From positions 27,352 through 91,351 of the forward strand of contig NZ_BMTY01000028.1 of the NCBI RefSeq assembly GCF_014649915.1: DNA of 64,000 nucleotides, in the 5' to 3' direction. The DNA comes from Streptomyces toxytricini. Its GTDB lineage: Bacteria; Actinomycetota; Actinomycetes; Streptomycetales; Streptomycetaceae. Both the position numbers and the translations under genes were made by a program. Of the stretch, positions 32,668-40,451 are shown piece by piece. The notes beneath the pieces are model-generated. The model was not told where the DNA came from and searched no databases. It saw only the letters and a list, made by a program, of their open reading frames with translations. Every line of letters begins with the position of its first letter. Position 1 is the first letter of the stretch.

Positions 32668-34143
32668 ATGACCGCCTCCCCCGGCGCCCCCGGCCGCCCG
32701 CGCCGTCCACACCGTCCGGGCGCGCCCGGACCGCACACCGCGCTCGTGCTCGGCGGCGGGCTCGCCGGGATGCTCGCCGCGGCCGCGCTGGCCCCGTACG
32801 CGGACGAGGTCCTCGTCGTCGAACGCGACGGCCCGCCTGCCCCGGGGCCCGCGGGCGCGCCGCGCCGCGGCCTGCCGCAGGCGCGGCACGCGCACATGCT
32901 GTGGTCGGGCGGGGCCGAGGCCATCGAGCAACTGCTGCCGGGGACGTGCGCGCGGTGGCTGGCGGCCGGCGCGAACCGGGTGCCGGTCCCGGCGGCGATG
33001 GTCGCCCTGTCGCCCGCGGGCTGGTACCGGCTGTGGCCCGAGTCGCACTTCCTCATCGCCGCGAGCCGCCCCCTCATCGACGCGGCCGTGCGCTCCCGGC
33101 TCCTGGACGTCCCCCGGGTGCGCCTGCTGCACGGGGCGGAGGCGGTGTCGCTGCTCGGCAGCGCGGCCCGGGTCCGCGGGGCCCGGGTCCGGCACGCCGA
33201 CGGGACGCACACCGACATCGCCGCGGCGTTGACGGTGGACGCCACCGGCCGGGGCTCCCGTACACCGCGCTGGCTGTCCGGGCTCGGGCTGCCGTCCCCC
33301 GCGCCCGAGGTCGTCGACCCCGGCGTCGCGTACGCCACGCGCCGGTACCGTGCGCCCCTTCCTACGCGGGGGTGGCCCGTCGTCACGATCCAGCCCGGGT
33401 CCGGGGCGGGCGGGCCGGCCCGGTACGCGGCGATCCTGCCCGTCGAGAACGACGAATGGCTCGTCAGCCTCTGCGGCAGCCGCGGCGCCAACCCGAGCGG
33501 GGCGAACGAGGACTTCGAACCGTTCGCCCGCCGGCTGCGCAGCCCGCTCGCGGCGGACCTCCTCGCGCGCGCCGAGCCCCTCTCCGACGTCATCGTCACG
33601 CGGGCCACCGCCAACCGGCGCCACCGCTACGAGCACCGGCGGATGCCCGAGGGGTTCCTGGTGCTGGGCGACGCCGCCTGCGCCCTCAACCCGGTGTACG
33701 GGCACGGCATGTCGGTGGCCGCCCTCGGGGCGCTCGCCCTGCGGGACGCCGCGGCCCGGGCCGGAGGCGTCGGCGGGCCCGGCTTCGCCCGGCGGGCGCA
33801 GCGCGCGCTCGCCGCGCCGGGCACCGCCGCCTGGCTGCTGGCGACCGGCGCGGACATCGGCCTGCCCGGCTGCCGGGGCCGGGCGCCCGGGGCGGTCGAC
33901 CGGCTCGCCAACCGGTACGTGGGCCGCCTCGTGCACACCGCGACCGGCGACCACACCGTCACCCGCGCCCTGACGCAGGTGATGACCCTGCGGTCCGGGG
34001 TCGGCACGCTGTTCGGCCCGCGCGTGCTGTGGGCGGCCGCCCGGGGGCCGGGCCGGCCCGCACTGGACGGCCCGCCGCTGCCCGCCGCCATGGCGGACCT
34101 GCTGGACCGCGACCCCCTCCCCGGCGGCCCGGGCCCCCGCTGA
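32668..34143 (+). CDS. FAD-dependent oxidoreductase (halogenase/geranylgeranyl-reductase-like fold)
   Basis: A 491-aa flavoprotein. After a Pro/Arg-rich N-terminus the FAD loop is GGGLAGMLAAAAL (residues ~28-40). Later come VVERDGPP, PQARHAHMLWSGGAEAIEQLLPG (typical of the group), TVDATGRGSRTPRWLSGLG and GFLVLGDAACALNPVYGHGMSVAALGALALRD (second FAD motif). It belongs to the FAD-binding superfamily that includes hydroxylases, halogenases and geranylgeranyl reductases. The halogenase WxWxIP motif is not seen, so hydroxylation or saturation of a lipid-like substrate is more likely. It is tightly coupled in order with the MAB_1171c-like gene before and methyltransferase after it. Confidence 0.88.
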   Translation: MTASPGAPGRPRRPHRPGAPGPHTALVLGGGLAGMLAAAALAPYADEVLVVERDGPPAPGPAGAPRRGLPQARHAHMLWSGGAEAIEQLLPGTCARWLAAGANRVPVPAAMVALSPAGWYRLWPESHFLIAASRPLIDAAVRSRLLDVPRVRLLHGAEAVSLLGSAARVRGARVRHADGTHTDIAAALTVDATGRGSRTPRWLSGLGLPSPAPEVVDPGVAYATRRYRAPLPTRGWPVVTIQPGSGAGGPARYAAILPVENDEWLVSLCGSRGANPSGANEDFEPFARRLRSPLAADLLARAEPLSDVIVTRATANRRHRYEHRRMPEGFLVLGDAACALNPVYGHGMSVAALGALALRDAAARAGGVGGPGFARRAQRALAAPGTAAWLLATGADIGLPGCRGRAPGAVDRLANRYVGRLVHTATGDHTVTRALTQVMTLRSGVGTLFGPRVLWAAARGPGRPALDGPPLPAAMADLLDRDPLPGGPGPR

Positions 34144-34200
34144 CGGCCCGCGGGGCCGCCGCTCCGCGGTACGTTGGCGCGGGAGACGAGGGGGAACGCC

Positions 34201-34950
34201 ATGGCGCACGACGGCAGTTACGAGGACTTCGCGGTCCGGTACGACCGGGGCAGCGCGGACAGCGTCCACAACACGCTGCTGGACCGGCCCGCCGTACAGG
34301 CCGCGTGCCCGCCGCTCGCCGGCCGCACGGTGCTGGAGGCCGGCTGCGCGGGCGGACGGCTGACCGCATGGCTGGCCGGCCGGGGCGCGGCGCGGGTCAT
34401 CGCCCTGGACGCGAGCCCGACCCTGGCGGGGCTGGCCCGCGCGCGGCTCGGCGACCGGGCGGAGGTCCGCGTCCACGACCTGCGGGAGCCGCTGCACTTC
34501 CTGCCGGACGCGTCCGTCGACGTGGTGGTGTCCTCGCTCACCCTGCACTACCTGGAGGACTGGGTGCCGGTCCTGTCCGAGTTCCGGCGGGTCCTCGCCC
34601 CCGGCGGCACCGTCGTGGTCTCCACACACCACCCGCTCACCGACTTCGCCACGTCTCCCAGCGGCGACTACTTCCGCGTGGAGGAACTGAGCGACGAGTG
34701 GACTGGCTTCGGGTCGCCCGCGCCAGTCGTCCGGTTCTTCCGCCGCCCCCTCGGCGCGATGACCGCCGACGTGCACCGCGCCGGACTGGGCCTGCGCGAG
34801 CTGTACGAGCCGCGGGCCGACCCGGCCCGGCGGGAGGAGTTCGGCGACAGGTACGGCAAGCTGTCGCGGACACCGTCGTTCCTCGTCCTGGTCCTCGGTC
34901 ACCCGATCGTGCACAACCCTCCCCCGGCCCCGACCCGCGTGACATCATGA
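34201..34950 (+). CDS. Class I SAM-dependent methyltransferase
   Basis: A 249-aa methyltransferase. VLEAGCAGGRLTAWLAGRG (motif I, residues ~46-64) binds SAM. VIALDASPTLAGLARARLG is the acidic loop, VRVHDLREPLHFLPDASVDVVVSSLTLHYLEDW holds motifs II-III, and LAPGGTVVVSTHHPL is the post-motif strand. It is similar to small-molecule (UbiE/Coq5-like) enzymes; the substrate is not predictable. ATG 34201 follows GAGGGGG; an upstream TTG adds nine residues but is less likely. It ends 6 bases before the EACC1-like gene, so the metabolic trio and the caspase device may share one transcript. Confidence 0.88.
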   Translation: MAHDGSYEDFAVRYDRGSADSVHNTLLDRPAVQAACPPLAGRTVLEAGCAGGRLTAWLAGRGAARVIALDASPTLAGLARARLGDRAEVRVHDLREPLHFLPDASVDVVVSSLTLHYLEDWVPVLSEFRRVLAPGGTVVVSTHHPLTDFATSPSGDYFRVEELSDEWTGFGSPAPVVRFFRRPLGAMTADVHRAGLGLRELYEPRADPARREEFGDRYGKLSRTPSFLVLVLGHPIVHNPPPAPTRVTS

Positions 34951-34956
34951 GGAGTT

Positions 34957-35319
34957 GTGGCTGAGGGGGGAGCTTTGGCGAACAACACCATCCGCGTACG
35001 CATGGTCCGGGGCGCGAACGACGCGGACGTCGCGGCCCTGAAGGCGTGGCTGGAGCGGGAGAACCGGATCGAACTGCTCCGCAACGGCGGCCGGCTGGAG
35101 ATCCGGGAGCAGCCGTCGGCGCAGGACCCGGACACCAGCCCCATGGGCGCCGCGATGGACATCCTGCTGGTACTCGTCGGCGCGGCCGCGCCGAAGCTGT
35201 TCGAGGAAGTGTACGAGCAGGTGAAGAGCGGGGTCCGCGCATGGCGGGAGAACCGCCGCGCCGTCGAGCGCGGCGAGCCCCCGGAGGTCGAGGTCGCCCC
35301 GGAGAATGACGGGAGATAG
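34957..35319 (+). CDS. EACC1-like small protein (effector-associated constant component)
   Basis: A 120-aa protein with TIRVRMVRGANDADVAALKAWL, then ELLRNGGRLEIREQP, SPMGAAMDILLVLVGAAAPKLFEE and a charged helix ending AWRENRR...PPEVEVAPE. This order (charged start, WL-E, MG plus a hydrophobic segment, helix, short beta end) matches the EACC1 family. EACC1 was named by the Aravind group as a constant partner of protease or caspase effectors in actinobacterial conflict systems. Here a caspase gene follows at once, which supports the call. One hydrophobic segment (residues ~68-80) may touch the membrane. Start is uncertain: GTG 34957, or TTG 34975, which has a better-spaced GAGGGG. Confidence 0.72.
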   Translation: MAEGGALANNTIRVRMVRGANDADVAALKAWLERENRIELLRNGGRLEIREQPSAQDPDTSPMGAAMDILLVLVGAAAPKLFEEVYEQVKSGVRAWRENRRAVERGEPPEVEVAPENDGR

Positions 35320-35323
35320 CCCG

Positions 35324-38300
35324 GTGGCGCGCTTCGACCCGCGCGGGAAGGTGAATCGCGCGCTGCTCGTCGGCGTGCCCGAGTACGCCTTCAAGCAGCC
35401 GAAGCACCCGGCAGGGGTGTCCGGGGACCTCCCGGCGGTCGCGCACAACCTCACCGAACTGGAGCGGGTGCTCCGCGCGGGAGGGGTGTTCGGCCCGGAG
35501 GGGGTCACCGTCTCCCGGCCCCGCAACGTCGACGAGTTCGACCGCGAGCTGTACACGGCTGCCGCCGAGGCCGAAGGACTGCTGCTGCTCTACTTCTCGG
35601 GGCACGGGGCCGTCCCCAGCACGGGCGACGGGCTGTGGCTCCAGATGCGCCGGGCGACCATCGTGCCCGGCGCCGAGTCCGTCTTCCTCGGCGCCGCCCC
35701 GTGGAAGGGGGTCCTGGCCGTGCTGTCGGGGGCGCGGGCGGAGCAGGTGGTGGTCGTCCTCGACTGCTGCTACGCGGGTAACGCGGCGGCGGCGTGGGAC
35801 GCGCTCGGCACCACGCAGCGCCGGCGGACCTCGCTGCTGATGAGCGTTCAGGCAAACAACCGCATCGACGCCGGCGACGACGACACGCCCACGCCCTTCA
35901 CCGCCCGGCTGGTGGAGCTGCTGGAGCGCGGGCTGCGCGGGCGCGGCGGAGAGGTCACCTTCGCCGGACTCGCCGACCGGCTCAGGGCCTACATGTCCGC
36001 CCACCACACCACCCTCCGCGAACCGCCGGAGCCGTGGGAGCCGCAGAGCCGCCCGGCGACGTCGGGCGACGACGTCCTGCTGGCGGTCGCCGCCCGGCGA
36101 CCGCCGCGCTTACCGGTGACCCCGCCCACGGGCGGCCCGACCGGACCGGGCACACCCGGCGCCACGCCCGGCTCCGGCGTGGCGGCCGGTCCTGACGGCG
36201 CGGGCGGTCCCGGCGGGACAACCGGCTCGGGCAGCCCGGCCGGCCCCGACGGCCCAGGCGATCCCGGCGTGGCGGCCGGTCATGGCGTGGCGGCCGGTCA
36301 CGGCGGCGCGGGCGATACCGACGCCGTAGGCGGTCCCGGCGAGACCGGCAGCGCGGGCGGCGCCGGCGGTTCAGCCGGTGCCGGCAGCTCGGGCGGTCGC
36401 GACGGCGCAGGCGATCCAGGCAGCACGGCCGGTGTCGGCGGCCCGGCGGGTTCCCATGCGACCAGCCCGGACACGACAGGCGGTCCCGACGGCGCGATCG
36501 CCTCCCCCGGCCGCACACACGGCGTCGGAGGACGCGTCGGGCGCAACGGGCCGAACACGCCCGGTGCGGCCGGCGGCGGCAACGGCCCCGGCGCCCCGGG
36601 CGTCGGGCGTGACCACGGCACGGTCGGCGAAGGGGGCGGCTCCGGCCTGCCCGACGGAGACAGCGGCTCCGGTGCAGGCAGCGGCGGACGCGGTTCCGGT
36701 ACACCCGTCGGGAGCGGCTCCGGCGCAGTCGGCAGAGGAATCGGCTCCGGGGCATCCGGCGGGAGCAGCTCGGGCGCCACCAACGGCGCAAGCCGTCCCG
36801 GCACACCCGGCGGCGGGAACGGCTCAGGAGCGGCCGGCGGTGGAAGCAACTCCGGCGGAGCCGGAACGGACAACGCCTCCGGCAAGACCGGGCACGGGAA
36901 CGGTTCCGGCGCAGCCGGCGGTGGCCGCAACTCCGGCACACCCGGCGGCAGGACCGACTCCGGAGCAGTCGGCGGCGAAGGTGCCGCCGGCAGGCCAGGC
37001 GGTGGAAACGGCTCCGGCACGAACGGCGGAAGCAGCGGCTCCGGAGCGACCGGCGACGGGAACGGTTCCGCAGCAGCCGGCGACGGAAACGGCTCCGGCA
37101 CATCCGGCGACGGAAACGGCGCCGACGCCAACGGCGGAGGCGGCGGCTCCGGGGGGAGCAGCGGCCGGAAGGGCTCCGGCAGGCGGGCGGCGGGGTGGGC
37201 GTTCGATCCGCGGCGGATCACGACGCTCGTCGGCGTGCCCGCGGCGGCGCTCTCCCTCATCGTCGCCGGCCTCACCTACTTCGGCGGCGCCGACCGGCCG
37301 CCGTGCCGGCCCCCGCTGGAGCTGCGGCTGCTCACCGACCCCGACCTGGAGCCCACCGTCCGCAAGGCCGCCGAGGCCTATCTCTCCTCCGCCGGCAACC
37401 GGACCGCCGAGGGCTGCCGCCGCTCCGGCATCACCGTGTACAGTGCCGGATCCGCCGCCGTGGTCACCGCGTTCGGCCGCCAGTCCGGCCACTGGCTGCG
37501 GCCCGCCGGCGAGGAGGACAACCCGCAGCGCGACATCGGCCCGCAGCCCGACGTCTGGATCCCCGCCTCCCCCGCGAGCGTCGAGCGGGCCCGGCCCGCC
37601 GCGGACGAGTCCGCGTACGCCGACCTGACGGCCGATCCGGCGCCGTTCGCGTACTCCCCCGTCGTGCTCGCCGTCCCGCAGAACCTCTCCGGCGAGGCCC
37701 TGGCCGACCGTACGGGCCGGCTCGCCGCGCTCACGGCGGCCCTGCGGCAGCGGGACCCCAAGGCCGAGGTGCGCCGCACGGACCCCGAGCACACCGACGC
37801 GGGCCTCCTCGCCACGGTCGGCCTCCACGGCCCCGCGCAGGACGACCCGGCCACGGCCGAGAGGGCGGTCTCGCAGGCGGGGCTGCCCGCGCGGACCGGC
37901 GTGGACCTGCTGTGCACGCTGCCCGACGACGACGCCGTGGACGAGCGGACCGCCGCCCTCGTCCCGGAGTTCCTGCTCAGGACCGGCGTGGGCTGCGACA
38001 GCACGACCCGGGCCCGGCGGATGGCCGCCTATCCCGTGGACGTGCCGGGGATCGGCCCGACGTTCGTCCGGGTGCGCTGGCTGGGCGCCGACGGGGACAC
38101 CGACCAGCGCGACGACGCGGTGCGGCGGTTCCACGCCTGGCTCACCGGCAACGCGCCGGGGGCGGGGAAGGGCGGGCTCGCCGTGTTCGGGGAGGACGGT
38201 TTCCGCAGCGCCGCAGCCGGCCACCTCCCCCTCGGCGCCGACGGCGCCGGGAAGGGCGGGGACACGGACGACAAAGCCGCGTTCAGCGCGTTCGGGGCCC

Positions 38301-38968
38301 TGAAGGATCCGGGCGCGCTCGCCGGCCCCGCGTCCCCGGCCGCCATGGCCGCCGCGCTCAAGGGCTACAGGGAGGCCAACGGCCCCGGCCGGGTGCTGTT
38401 CCTGCTGGACTCGTCCGGTTCCATGGGCGCCCTGTGGACGGGGGCGGGCGGCGCGCCCGGCATCATCTCCCAGTCCCTGGCGGGGCTCGGGGAACGCGAC
38501 GACTACGGGGTGTGGGCGGTCGCGAGCGACCCCCGCACCGGCCGCCACCACACCGAGCTGCTCCCGTTCGGCAGGCACCCGCAGCGCGCGGACGCCCAGC
38601 GCGCCGTGGCCGCCGCCCCCGTCCTGGACCTGGAGGCCGACCCGTACCGGGCGCTGACGGCCGCCCTGGACGAGATGGACCGGCGCGGCACCGACGACCA
38701 CCGCCCGCAGCTGGTGGTGTTCCTCACCGACGGCGAGGACAACGGCCGCCTCGCGGAGTCCGGGCGCCTGGACACCCTGCTCCAGTCGGCACGGGCGAAG
38801 GGCGTCCCCGTGGTCATGGCCGCCCTGGACGGCGGCGGCTGCGACCCGGGGAAGCCGGCCGCGGCCGTCGCCGAGGCGAGCGGCGGCCGCTGTCTGGACA
38901 CCAAGGGCGACCTCGTCACCCGGCTGCGGGAAGAGGTCGCGAGGACCGGAACGGGGGACGAGGCATGA
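35324..38968 (+). CDS. Caspase-linker-TM-solute-binding-vWA giant protein
   Basis: A 1214-aa multidomain protein. Residues ~11-250 are a caspase-like (C14) protease with His94 in LLYFSGHG and catalytic Cys149 in VVLDCCYAG. Residues ~262-625 are a Gly/Ser/Asn/Ala-rich linker. Residues ~632-654 are a membrane helix (TTLVGVPAAALSLIVAGLTY). Residues ~660-985 are a solute-binding-protein-like domain, and ~1020-1210 a von Willebrand A domain with an intact MIDAS (D1029, S1031, S1033; FLTDGED). The protease should be cytoplasmic, with the binding and vWA domains outside. A TTA codon (36110-36112, Leu263) lies at the caspase/linker border. Start GTG 35324 has GGGAG 8 bases before it; ATG 35306 is an alternative. 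The following solute-binding lipoprotein overlaps by four bases. Confidence 0.88.
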   Translation: MARFDPRGKVNRALLVGVPEYAFKQPKHPAGVSGDLPAVAHNLTELERVLRAGGVFGPEGVTVSRPRNVDEFDRELYTAAAEAEGLLLLYFSGHGAVPSTGDGLWLQMRRATIVPGAESVFLGAAPWKGVLAVLSGARAEQVVVVLDCCYAGNAAAAWDALGTTQRRRTSLLMSVQANNRIDAGDDDTPTPFTARLVELLERGLRGRGGEVTFAGLADRLRAYMSAHHTTLREPPEPWEPQSRPATSGDDVLLAVAARRPPRLPVTPPTGGPTGPGTPGATPGSGVAAGPDGAGGPGGTTGSGSPAGPDGPGDPGVAAGHGVAAGHGGAGDTDAVGGPGETGSAGGAGGSAGAGSSGGRDGAGDPGSTAGVGGPAGSHATSPDTTGGPDGAIASPGRTHGVGGRVGRNGPNTPGAAGGGNGPGAPGVGRDHGTVGEGGGSGLPDGDSGSGAGSGGRGSGTPVGSGSGAVGRGIGSGASGGSSSGATNGASRPGTPGGGNGSGAAGGGSNSGGAGTDNASGKTGHGNGSGAAGGGRNSGTPGGRTDSGAVGGEGAAGRPGGGNGSGTNGGSSGSGATGDGNGSAAAGDGNGSGTSGDGNGADANGGGGGSGGSSGRKGSGRRAAGWAFDPRRITTLVGVPAAALSLIVAGLTYFGGADRPPCRPPLELRLLTDPDLEPTVRKAAEAYLSSAGNRTAEGCRRSGITVYSAGSAAVVTAFGRQSGHWLRPAGEEDNPQRDIGPQPDVWIPASPASVERARPAADESAYADLTADPAPFAYSPVVLAVPQNLSGEALADRTGRLAALTAALRQRDPKAEVRRTDPEHTDAGLLATVGLHGPAQDDPATAERAVSQAGLPARTGVDLLCTLPDDDAVDERTAALVPEFLLRTGVGCDSTTRARRMAAYPVDVPGIGPTFVRVRWLGADGDTDQRDDAVRRFHAWLTGNAPGAGKGGLAVFGEDGFRSAAAGHLPLGADGAGKGGDTDDKAAFSAFGALKDPGALAGPASPAAMAAALKGYREANGPGRVLFLLDSSGSMGALWTGAGGAPGIISQSLAGLGERDDYGVWAVASDPRTGRHHTELLPFGRHPQRADAQRAVAAAPVLDLEADPYRALTAALDEMDRRGTDDHRPQLVVFLTDGEDNGRLAESGRLDTLLQSARAKGVPVVMAALDGGGCDPGKPAAAVAEASGGRCLDTKGDLVTRLREEVARTGTGDEA
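36120..37180 (+). repeat. Coding region of Gly-rich low-complexity linker
   Basis: About 350 codons inside the caspase-vWA gene encode degenerate short repeats. The first part is rich in GPGD/GVAAGHG-type units, including a near-direct repeat VAAGHG at 36271-36303. The second part (36590-37170) repeats units such as GNGSG.AGGG and GDGNGSG. DNA repeats GGAAACGGCTCCGGC and close variants recur from ~36820. Replication slippage could vary the linker length between strains. Confidence 0.85.
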
Positions 38969-40446
38969 GGCACGGCCCGGCGACGGCCGCCCGTCCGGCG
39001 GCCGCACACCGCACACGCACGGTCCGCGGCCGTCGCCGACCCGGCGGCGTCCTCGCCGCCATGCTCGTGCTGCTCCTGGCGCCCGCGTGCGACGCCGCCC
39101 GGGACGGCGCGCCGGGCGGCTCGGCGGGCGGCGGGTCCGGAGCGGCCCACGCCGTGGACCCGCCGGGCGACATCGTCCTCGCCAGCGGGGTCGACGTCAC
39201 CGGCAAGGGCGGCATCCGCCGGCAGCTCGTGGAGGAATGGAACAGGCAGCAGGCGGCCGCCGGCAACCGCTGGCGGGCCCGCCTCGTCGACCTGCCCGGC
39301 TCCGCCGACCAGCAGCGCAGCCAGCTCCTCGGCGCGCTCCAGTCCGGCAGCGCCCAGTACGACGTCGTCAACCTGGACGTGACGTGGGTGCCGGAGTTCG
39401 CGGCCGCCGGGCTCGTCCGGGAGCTGCCCGGCAGCCTGGTCGACGACCAGGACGTCATCCCGTCCGTGGCCGCGACCGCCAAGTGGGGCGGGAAGGCGTA
39501 CGCCGTCCCCTTCAACAGCGACGTCGGACTGCTGTACTACCGCCGCGACTACCTCAAGAGCGCCGGCGTGACGGACCCCGAACTCGGCAAGGACACCCGC
39601 TGGTCCGTGGTGCAGCAGCTGACCGAGGTCCTCGGCGCGGCGGGCCGCAAGCCCGCGGAGGCGTACGAGAAGGGGTGGACGGCGCAGCTCGACGCCTCGT
39701 ACGAGGGCCTCACCGTCAACGGGGTCGAGGCGTTCGCCTCCGCGGTGGACGGCCTGCGCCTCACCGACGGCGCGGGCCGCTACAGCGGCACGTCCGAGGT
39801 GCTGGAGGCGGGGCTGGACGAGCTGCGCAGCCGGACCCAGGCCGCCTACACGCTCCCGGACGCCGCCCGGTCCGACGAGGCGGACTCCCTCGCCGACTTC
39901 GCGCGCGGCCGCACCGCGTTCCTCCGCCACTGGCCGTACGCCTACGGTGCGCTCCACCAGTCGCTGACCCCGGAGCAGCTCGGTGTCGCCCCGCTGCCCG
40001 GGCGGGCGGTGCTGGGCGGGCAGAACCTGGCGGTGACGACGGGCTCGCCGCGGGCCCGCACCGCGGAGAGCCTCGTCCGCTTCCTCACCAGTCCCGAGAG
40101 CGAACGCTGCCTGCTGGACGCCGGCTTCGCCGCGACCCGGTTCTCCGCGTACGCCGACGACGGGCCCGCCTGCAAGGTGGCCAAGCCCGCCGGGCCGTCG
40201 TCCGGGCCCGCTTCGGGGGAGCGCACCGACCGGATGCCGCGCGACGCGCAGGGCCGGCCCGCGTACGCGCAGTCCACGCTGCTGCCCGCGCTCCAGAAGG
40301 CCGTCCAGCGCCCCCGCACCCCTCTCTACGGCGCGTTCACGCAGACGTTCGCGGCGGAGCTGGGCCGCCTGCAGTCCGCGAAGCCGCCGTCGAAGTCCGA
40401 GCTGGCCGCGGACCTCCACGCGAAGCTCCGCAAGGCCCTGCCGTAG
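38965..40446 (+). CDS. Extracellular solute-binding (lipo)protein
   Basis: A 493-aa family-1-type solute-binding protein. An Arg-rich start is followed by VLAAMLVLLLAPACDAARDG, where Cys is probably lipidated (a non-classical lipobox), tethering it outside the membrane. The core has DIVLASGVDVTGKGGIRRQLVEEWN, YDVVNLDVTWVPEFAAAGLV, YAVPFNSDVGLLYYRRDYL, FARGRTAFLRHWPYAY and SPESERCLLDAGF, as in sugar-binding components of ABC importers. No permease or ATPase is adjacent, so it is an orphan binder. It overlaps the caspase-vWA gene (ATGA). Because that gene has a related domain, this protein may act as sensor or ligand carrier of the same device. Its stop is 5 bases from the convergent hydrolase. 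Confidence 0.88.
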   Translation: MRHGPATAARPAAAHRTRTVRGRRRPGGVLAAMLVLLLAPACDAARDGAPGGSAGGGSGAAHAVDPPGDIVLASGVDVTGKGGIRRQLVEEWNRQQAAAGNRWRARLVDLPGSADQQRSQLLGALQSGSAQYDVVNLDVTWVPEFAAAGLVRELPGSLVDDQDVIPSVAATAKWGGKAYAVPFNSDVGLLYYRRDYLKSAGVTDPELGKDTRWSVVQQLTEVLGAAGRKPAEAYEKGWTAQLDASYEGLTVNGVEAFASAVDGLRLTDGAGRYSGTSEVLEAGLDELRSRTQAAYTLPDAARSDEADSLADFARGRTAFLRHWPYAYGALHQSLTPEQLGVAPLPGRAVLGGQNLAVTTGSPRARTAESLVRFLTSPESERCLLDAGFAATRFSAYADDGPACKVAKPAGPSSGPASGERTDRMPRDAQGRPAYAQSTLLPALQKAVQRPRTPLYGAFTQTFAAELGRLQSAKPPSKSELAADLHAKLRKALP

Positions 40447-40451
40447 GCACC

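Noticed and set aside
35324..36100. Phage-defence CRISPR-type craspase or gasdermin partner for the caspase
   Set aside because: No Cas gene or gasdermin-like gene lies nearby; the neighbours are EACC1-like and solute-binding genes instead.
36298..37275. Long Pro-rich open frame on the minus strand inside the caspase-vWA gene
   Set aside because: It is the antisense image of the Gly-rich linker (GGC/GCC codons read back as Pro/Ala). It has no ribosome site, and codon third-position bias favours the plus-strand frame.
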